NCBI GenBank assembly: GCA_004151065.3 | Contig: NWUY0311197025.1 | Span: 23,669 to 45,352, forward strand | Direction of reading: 5' to 3' | Source: Larix sibirica | Lineage: Eukaryota; Streptophyta; Pinopsida; Pinales; Pinaceae | DNA length: 21,684 nucleotides | Shown: positions 16,976 through 21,684 of the stretch, piece after piece | How the letters are laid out: each line of letters starts with the position of its first letter | Numbering within the stretch: the first letter of the stretch is position 1 | Notes under the pieces: model-generated | Told to the model about the DNA's origin: nothing | Database searches by the model: none | Seen by the model: only the letters and a program-made list of their open reading frames with translations | Translations under genes and position numbers: made by a program

Positions 16976-17637
16976 TTAATCAATTGTGACTATGGGCAAG
17001 CCCCTACCCACTGTGTCCGTCTCCTTTCTGTGTGCGTTGGTCTGGTTCAGGGTATTAGCCATTGAGCCTTTAGCTACCGGAGGAGTCCTGGATCTGCCGC
17101 TAGCCACACTCCTTGGTTCCTCGACCCCTTTTTGCTTTACTTCGAACACCATGCCCATTTTCTTGGCAATTGCATCAATCTTGGCATGCATTATGCGGTT
17201 GTCTTGGTTGTGTGTCTTCCATGACCGAACCAGCTCAGCGTCACCCTGATTCTTGTTGTATGCTTCCATTAAGACATTTGCCATGAGGTTCTTTGTAACC
17301 CAGTAAGTCATCAAGGTCCTCTCATAGAGAGAGGCACGACGAGCTGTATGGCCAGGGTCCATAACCCACTCAGTCATCTCCTGGCGGAGCTCTTCTATTG
17401 GAATGTTCTGAACCTCATTCCAAAGACCCGTCTTAGTTCCCTCAGCCTCCTCTTGGATAGACTGGGGAAAGCGACTACAAAAAAATGATGCTGAAGCCCG
17501 AAGACGGGCTCTTGTTGATGCTCGCGTAACTCTGCCTCCTCCAATACTACCCTATGCAGAGGATTCCCCAACACCTTGACTACTAATACCCCCATGCCTG
17601 AAGGAGATTGAGGTTTGCTGCGACGAGTTGGAGCCAT
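16976..17637 (-). pseudogene. Unidentified ORF downstream of LINE-2 RNase H
   Basis: From the ATG at 17637 the minus strand reads MAPTRRSKPQSPSGMGVLVV, then LEEAELREHQQEPVFGLQHH. A one-base shift near 17465 leads into QSIQEEAEGTKTGLWNEVQN, then IPIEELRQEMTEWVMDPGHT, and it stays open to the TAA at 16976-16978. The predicted product is about 220 residues, with a basic N-terminus, charged middle (KIDAIAKKMGMVFEVKQKG) and Ser/Thr/Asn-rich end. Apart from the single shift there is no stop, so it was coding until recently. I do not recognise the family. It lies between RNase H and the poly(A) tail, an unusual place, since plant L1 ORF1 is upstream of ORF2. Possible explanations are an ORF acquired by this LINE lineage, a transduced host exon or an older element under the LINE. 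Confidence 0.5.
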
Positions 17638-18002
17638 GACAGTGAAACCTTTGAAATCAGGTGGTCTCTCTTTCGCAAACCACCCTTGTTCCCACTCACA
17701 GAAACTTGTGATTATCTTACTGCACCAAAGTGTAGGCTGATCGAAAGAGAAAAGGATACATAAGTTGAGGAACCACCACCTTATGAAAACCTTTAACAAA
17801 ATCATTGAGCCTACAGCTTCTTGAGAGCCTAACTGCAGGAAGTACAGGATAATCTACAGCGAAATCAATAAACCTGTTGCCCAGATGAGTGGAGAGCCGA
17901 ATGTAGTACACCGAGATCTCCATCCACCTTTCTCAAACGTGTTACCTCTCCTACGTATGCCTTTAGCCTTAAACTCCGACTTGACCGCTTGTACTATAGA
18001 CG
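17638..18002 (-). other. Region between LINE-2 RNase H and downstream ORF
   Basis: A minus-strand stretch of 68 codons (17717-17923: MEISVYYIRLSTHLGNRFID, then DYPVLPAVRLSR) and the overlapping frame running into the downstream ORF (SFCEWEQGWFAKERPPDFKG) both look protein-like, but I cannot place either. It may be the N-terminal part of the downstream ORF broken by a shift, or untranslated sequence. Confidence 0.3.
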
Positions 18003-18772
18003 TCATTCAGGGTGGTGATAAGTTTGGGCACCAGGCCCCCTACTTACTGCGCTTTCATTGCTCCTATCATTTTCCAATGTGGTAGCCAGCTGTGAACTAT
18101 GCTGTTTGTAGCTTATCACATCCATCTCTGCAAGGTGGCAGCAAGTTCTTTTCCATTCATCCTCAGGGAAATCCACCATGGGTCTAGATGCCAAATGGAT
18201 GCCAGAATCAACCCCGTGATTTGCTATAAGGTCCGCCATTTTGTTAGCGTCCTGTTTCACATGGGAAAAGGTAATGGCATTTTGATTGGATAGCGACACC
18301 TTTAGGCCTTCCAACCGGGTAAGCAGACGCCAGCTAGATGAGACCTTTTCAGGGGTTTGTCCTTGGTGGAGTTTCTTGGCCATCTGTATTAGGATTTGGG
18401 AGTCTCCTTCAATGATCACAGGATACAATGCCTCCGCGTGGATCATGTTGACACCTTGAATGAGGCCTTCAAGTTCTGTGGAATTGTTAGAATTGTGGCT
18501 AATGTACCCAAAAAATATCTTTAGGATGATCCCATCACTATTTCGGCATACCCCTTCAAAACCTGCTGGACCCGGGTTTCCTCGAGAAGCCCCGTCGAAG
18601 TTGAGCTTGTAACCAGACTGAAAGGGAGGTGACCAGCTAGTTGGGATAATTGGTCGGAAAACAACCAATCTCCAATGAAGCCCTTCCAGGTCCGCTTGGG
18701 TCAGACCCCATCCTTCTGAAATACAAATTTCTTGCAAATTGAGCTCTTTATCTTTGTCACCCCACTATTGAA
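18003..18772 (-). pseudogene. LINE-2 RNase H domain (catalytic residues intact)
   Basis: It reads LNFDGASRGNPGPAGFEGVC, then NNSTELEGLIQGVNM, VIIEGDSQILIQMAKKL and QDANKMADLIANHG. These give the four acidic residues of RNase H: Asp at 18594-18596 (FDGAS), Glu in TELEG, Asp in EGDSQ and Asp in MADLI. Such domains remove RNA from the RNA-DNA hybrid after LINE reverse transcription. The domain is open for 244 codons to the stop at 18003. It is in the same frame as the upstream zinc-finger part, separated by one TAG near 18770, so it was the C-terminus of ORF2. Confidence 0.85.
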
Positions 18773-19904
18773 TTTTGATCGTTTCTTTCATGTTTATAAC
18801 CAAACGCTTCCATACGTCCTCCTCCCTATGTTGTTTATCCCTGAAGATGCGGTCATTCCGTTCTTTCCAGAGAACCCAAATCGCCATTCCTGGGAAGAGA
18901 TTCCATAGAGTTGCAATTATTGGATTTGAAAAAGATTTCAAGTCCCATGACCTGAGAGTCTGATCTGGCCGGCCTCGGATTCTATTGCTCCATCTGAAAA
19001 TAGAAGCTCCTCTATCCCAGAACGAGGCCGAGAAAGAACAGGAATCAAGCAGATAACCAATGGTTTCTTCATGGTTAAGGCAGAGAGGGCATCAAGAAGG
19101 TCCCATTATCCCCCGTTTTCTTAGGTTCTCACTGGTCAAGATCCTTCCCCACATGACTAGCCAACAGAACATCGAGATTTTAGGCCAAATATTCATGCTC
19201 CAGATTTTTCCCCAAATGTTATCCACCTCCTCATTGAATTGAGAGTAGATGTCATAGGCCTCTTTGATGCTAAAGGAACCCTTCTGTGAGTGACCCCACC
19301 GGATTTTATCAATACCCCTGTTCCGCCTAATCACTCTTTCCTGAAGCACTCGGTTAAAGGACAATATGAGCTCTTCTGACGAAGAAGTATCCCATTGTTC
19401 CGCACTCTTCCATGTCTGGTGTCCAGCCTAAACATTATGATCCCAATAATGCCCTACGTTTGTGTTTCCTGCTGCCAATCCCTGAGGCCGTATGGTTTTC
19501 CATCTGAGATCATCCCCTAGTCTGGGCATCTGATTCCACGAGTCATCCCAGAAGTTGACCTCCTCACCATTATGGATTTCCCAAAAATTGTTATCCTGAA
19601 CCAACTTCCTCTCGGAGTAAGCTTCATGCCAAATGTGAGATCCCTGCTTATCTTCATTAAATCTGATTAATTGGCTTCGCTCTCTATCCCTCGTATACTT
19701 GATATGCCATAGTCTTTCCCATGGTTCACTTTCATGAGTGCACCATCTCCACCAAATTTTGGCTCCATATATTGCAGTTAGGGTAGCTGGATCCCGCAGA
19801 CCAAGACCACCCTTGAGTTTGGATTGATAAATGTCATCCCAGCTTACCAGAGCAAATTCTGATTTCTCATCCCTCCCCCCCATAAAAAGGATCTCTGTAT
19901 ACAA
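18773..19904 (-). pseudogene. LINE-2 ORF2 post-RT region and zinc finger
   Basis: It is in one frame from 19904: EFALVSWDDIYQSKLKGGLG, LRDPATLTAIYGAKIWWRW, then EIHNGEEVNFWDDSWNQMPR, IRWGHSQKGSFSIKEAYDIY and IWPKISMFCWLVMWGRI. The zf-RVT motif CPLCLNHEETIGYLLDSC follows, with all Cys/His ligands (C, C, H and final C) present. Stops are TAG at 19428-19430 and TGA at 19092-19094 just before CPLC (CGA-to-TGA type), plus TAG near 18770. WKERNDRIF (about 18850-18875) is the typical link to RNase H. Joined in frame with the RNase H part. Confidence 0.85.
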
Positions 19905-20974
19905 CGAATCTCCTTTAGAACCGACTTGGGGGTCGATAACATGGAGAACATATACACCAAAATGGCTTGGAGAACTCCTTTGACTAGAACCAGTCGACTA
20001 GGAAGGTTCAGTGGACAAAGGGTCCAACTATTTAGTTTTATTTTCATCCTGTCTAACAGCTCTTTCCAAGACACCTGTCGAATCATGCTCTTCATTAAGG
20101 GGGCTCCAAGGTACTTGTTGGCAAAAGATCCTCGGTTAAAACCGAGGATCCTCAGAATGTTATGCTGAGTAGGTCCAGGAGTGTTGAGAAAAAAGACTTG
20201 AGATTTGTCAGGATTGACTTCTAGACCAGAAGCCTTCACAAACTGCACTAAGCATTTTTTGAAAATCCTGGCCTCTTGGACCGAAGGGTGCCCCATGAGC
20301 ATGGTGTCATCCACAAACTGCTGGTGAGTTTGTTTCTCCATTCCAGCATGAAGCTGAAGACCTCGTATCCCACCACTAGCAACTTGGGCTTGCAGAAGTT
20401 TACTGAGTCCTTCGGTCATGAGGATGAAGAGGAAGGGGGAGAGAGGATCCCCTTTCCTGATCCCCCTGGAGGCTTGAAGGACTCTAGCTGGGGAACCATT
20501 AAGGAGAATGGAGAAAAAATGGGTAGAAACCAAATTCATGATCCAAGCCACCCAGTCCCTACTGAAACCAAAAGCCTCCAGGATGCATCGCATATACTGC
20601 CAACTAATTTTATCATAATCCTTGGCTATGTCAAGATTAATAAGCATACCTGGTTTCTTGGTGATTCGGAGAGAATGCATAGTTTCTTGGACAAGAATAA
20701 TGCCATCTACAATTTGTCTCCCTTCTACAAAGCCTGATTGTTCTTGACTGATCAGCATGGGAAGAAGGGGTTTGAGCCTATTGGATATCACCTTGGTAAT
20801 GATCTTGTAGATCACATTACAAAGAGCAATTGGTATGAACTTTTCGCCTGGGGAATCAGCCCCATCTTCTTTGGGGATCAAAGAGAAGAAAGTGGCATTG
20901 AAAGCTTTCAGCACCCCCCCACTTTGCCTTGATTCTTCCACAATTTGGTGGACCTCTGATTTGATTAATACCAA
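19844..20974 (-). pseudogene. LINE-2 reverse transcriptase, 376 open codons
   Basis: RT copies the LINE RNA at the nicked target. The stretch shows NATFFSLIPKE, then FIPIALCNVIYKIITKVISN and RLKPLLPMLISQEQSGFVEG, LINLDIAKDYDKISWQYM with the first catalytic Asp, ASRGIRKGDPLSPFLFILM, HQQFVDDTMLMGHPSV with the active-site FVDD at 20306-20317, and VNPDKSQVFFLNTPG and FANKYLGAPL. All three catalytic aspartates are in place. It is bounded upstream by a one-base shift near 20975 and downstream by a one-base shift in a run of seven G (C7 on plus, 19875-19881). With those two indels and a few stops corrected it would join the flanking parts. Confidence 0.9.
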
Positions 20975-21330
20975 AAAGAATGGAAGAAATTTGAAGTGAA
21001 ACCGTCTGGTCCTGGTGCCTTCCCTAAAGCCATTTGACTCATTGCCTCCTCAACCTCCTACAAGGATATAGTCTTATTTAACATTTCATTCTGCTCTTGA
21101 CTAACCAGTCATGGTATTAGGCATGTTATCTTGGATATGTCATGACTTCAATCCAGTCTGTCTTCTTTGAGGATATTTTTAAAATGGTGGACTAGTTCTT
21201 CTGCTATGCCTTCTCTATTGTCCACCATTTCCCCATTAGCCTTTTTGAGTTTAAGGATTTTAGATCTATGCCTGTTTTGAATGATTGTATTACTAAAGAA
21301 TTTTTTGTTTCTTTCACCTTCCTGGATCCA
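20975..21330 (-). pseudogene. LINE-2 ORF2, N-terminal RT segment (broken)
   Basis: One frame reads WIQEGERNKKFFSNTIIQNR, then NGEMVDNREGIAEELVHHFK and EEAMSQMALGKAPGPDGFTS, and ends SNFFHSFWY before a TAA. KAPGPDGF is the conserved start of LINE RTs. Four or five stops (TAA near 21331, two TGA, TAG) lie in it, the densest damage in LINE-2. Confidence 0.8.
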
Positions 21331-21684
21331 TTAGACTCGAGACTTTTGCTTCCAATAGGTTTCCTCTTGCCTCTCTCTAGCTTCCAATCGTTCCACCATG
21401 ACTTGTTCCTTCTCTCTTAGGTCATTGGTCCATCCTTCATCCATCCCTTTCTTCTGTAGAAGTTCCAACTCCCCCATCAGTTTCTTTTTGTCCTGAAAGA
21501 TGTTACCAAAATCCTCCTTATTACAAGTATGGATTCTGGCTTTCGGAGCCTTCAGTTTCTGTTGGAATTGGTACATTCCAGATCCTGCTGGGGGGACCAG
21601 ATCCTGCCACCATGGCCCACCAGATCCTTGAAATCCTTATGGTCCAACCAGAATTGCTCAAATCGAAAAGGTTGGAAGAAGTTG
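21331..21684 (-). pseudogene. LINE-2 ORF2, endonuclease end and linker (partial)
   Basis: At the window edge the minus strand reads NFFQPFRFEQFWLDHKDFKD, the C-terminal end of an L1-type apurinic endonuclease. A frameshift near 21600 leads to MYQFQQKLKAPKARIHTCNK, then DFGNIFQDKKKLMGELELLQ, the Lys/Glu-rich helical linker that precedes RT. It stops at a TAA after KQKSRV. The endonuclease active site lies outside the window. Confidence 0.8.

Larger units (their letters stand above)
16677..21684 (-). mobile_element. LINE-2: well-preserved L1-type LINE, 5' end outside window
   Basis: The minus strand carries, in order, the endonuclease end, linker, RT, post-RT region, zinc finger, RNase H, an extra ORF region, paired stem-loops and a tail of ten A (T10 on plus at 16677-16686). 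This is the architecture of plant L1-type LINEs with a C-terminal RNase H, except for the extra downstream ORF. Most catalytic residues are intact, and long open stretches remain (376 codons in RT, 244 in RNase H). It is clearly younger than LINE-1. The element continues past the right edge, so its target-site duplication cannot be checked. Confidence 0.85.

Noticed and set aside
18003-18737. RNase H as an independent host gene
   Set aside because: It is in the same frame as the LINE zinc finger and separated only by single stop codons; it is the ORF2 C-terminus.
20276-20737. Plus-strand open frame of 153 codons
   Set aside because: It lies fully antisense to the LINE-2 RT with its conserved motifs.
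19875-20975. Programmed frameshifting in LINE-2 ORF2
   Set aside because: The two shifts lie within one domain or at a plain G run with no slippery-site plus structure logic; stops elsewhere point to ordinary decay or sequence error.

Overview
The window looks like intergenic DNA from a large, repeat-filled plant nuclear genome. By recall, the element families fit a gymnosperm such as a conifer best, but the species cannot be fixed from the sequence. I see no intact host gene, no tRNA or rRNA gene and no CRISPR array. Almost every coding signal belongs to retrotransposons or repeat-associated ORFs in different stages of decay. One 159-base N gap (10951-11109) and one single N (9363) mark assembly limits.

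Layout. (1) 1-2660: a 103-bp tandem duplication, then a broken gene of an unclassified repeat-associated family with a plausible TATA box, a leader intron and an in-frame internal intron (857-2467). (2) 2671-5110, minus strand: Element A, the 3' part of a Ty3/gypsy retrotransposon (RT end, RNase H, integrase) followed by a second RNase H domain. (3) 5160-9383, plus strand: Element B, another Ty3/gypsy copy with a long putative LTR, an initiator-Met primer-binding site, gag, protease and only the start of RT, cut off at a run of 19 A. (4) 9403-11590: mostly unassigned sequence with an LTR-like start, a coiled-coil ORF remnant and a duplicated segment around the N gap. (5) 11601-11938: a 24-bp tandem array coding for Lys-rich octapeptides. 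(6) 11990-16676, plus strand: LINE-1, a decayed 5'-truncated plant L1-type LINE (RT, zinc-finger region, RNase H). It is split by a 2.3-kb non-autonomous LTR element (13241-15529, minus strand) with two LTRs, a primer-binding site, a polypurine tract and an exact 5-bp target duplication TAAGG. Removing the insert joins the two LINE halves in frame. (7) 16677-21684, minus strand: LINE-2, a much better preserved L1-type LINE. It has the endonuclease end, RT with FVDD, a CPLC zinc finger, RNase H with all four acidic residues, an extra downstream ORF, two similar stem-loops near the 3' end and a poly(A) tail. It runs off the right edge.

The relative order of some events can be read directly: LINE-1 was there before the LTR element that splits it, and LINE-2 is far less mutated than either. 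Most stop codons and several lost catalytic residues are G-to-A or C-to-T changes, as expected for long-methylated, silenced repeats. The parts do not form a joint pathway; the window is a nest of successive insertions.
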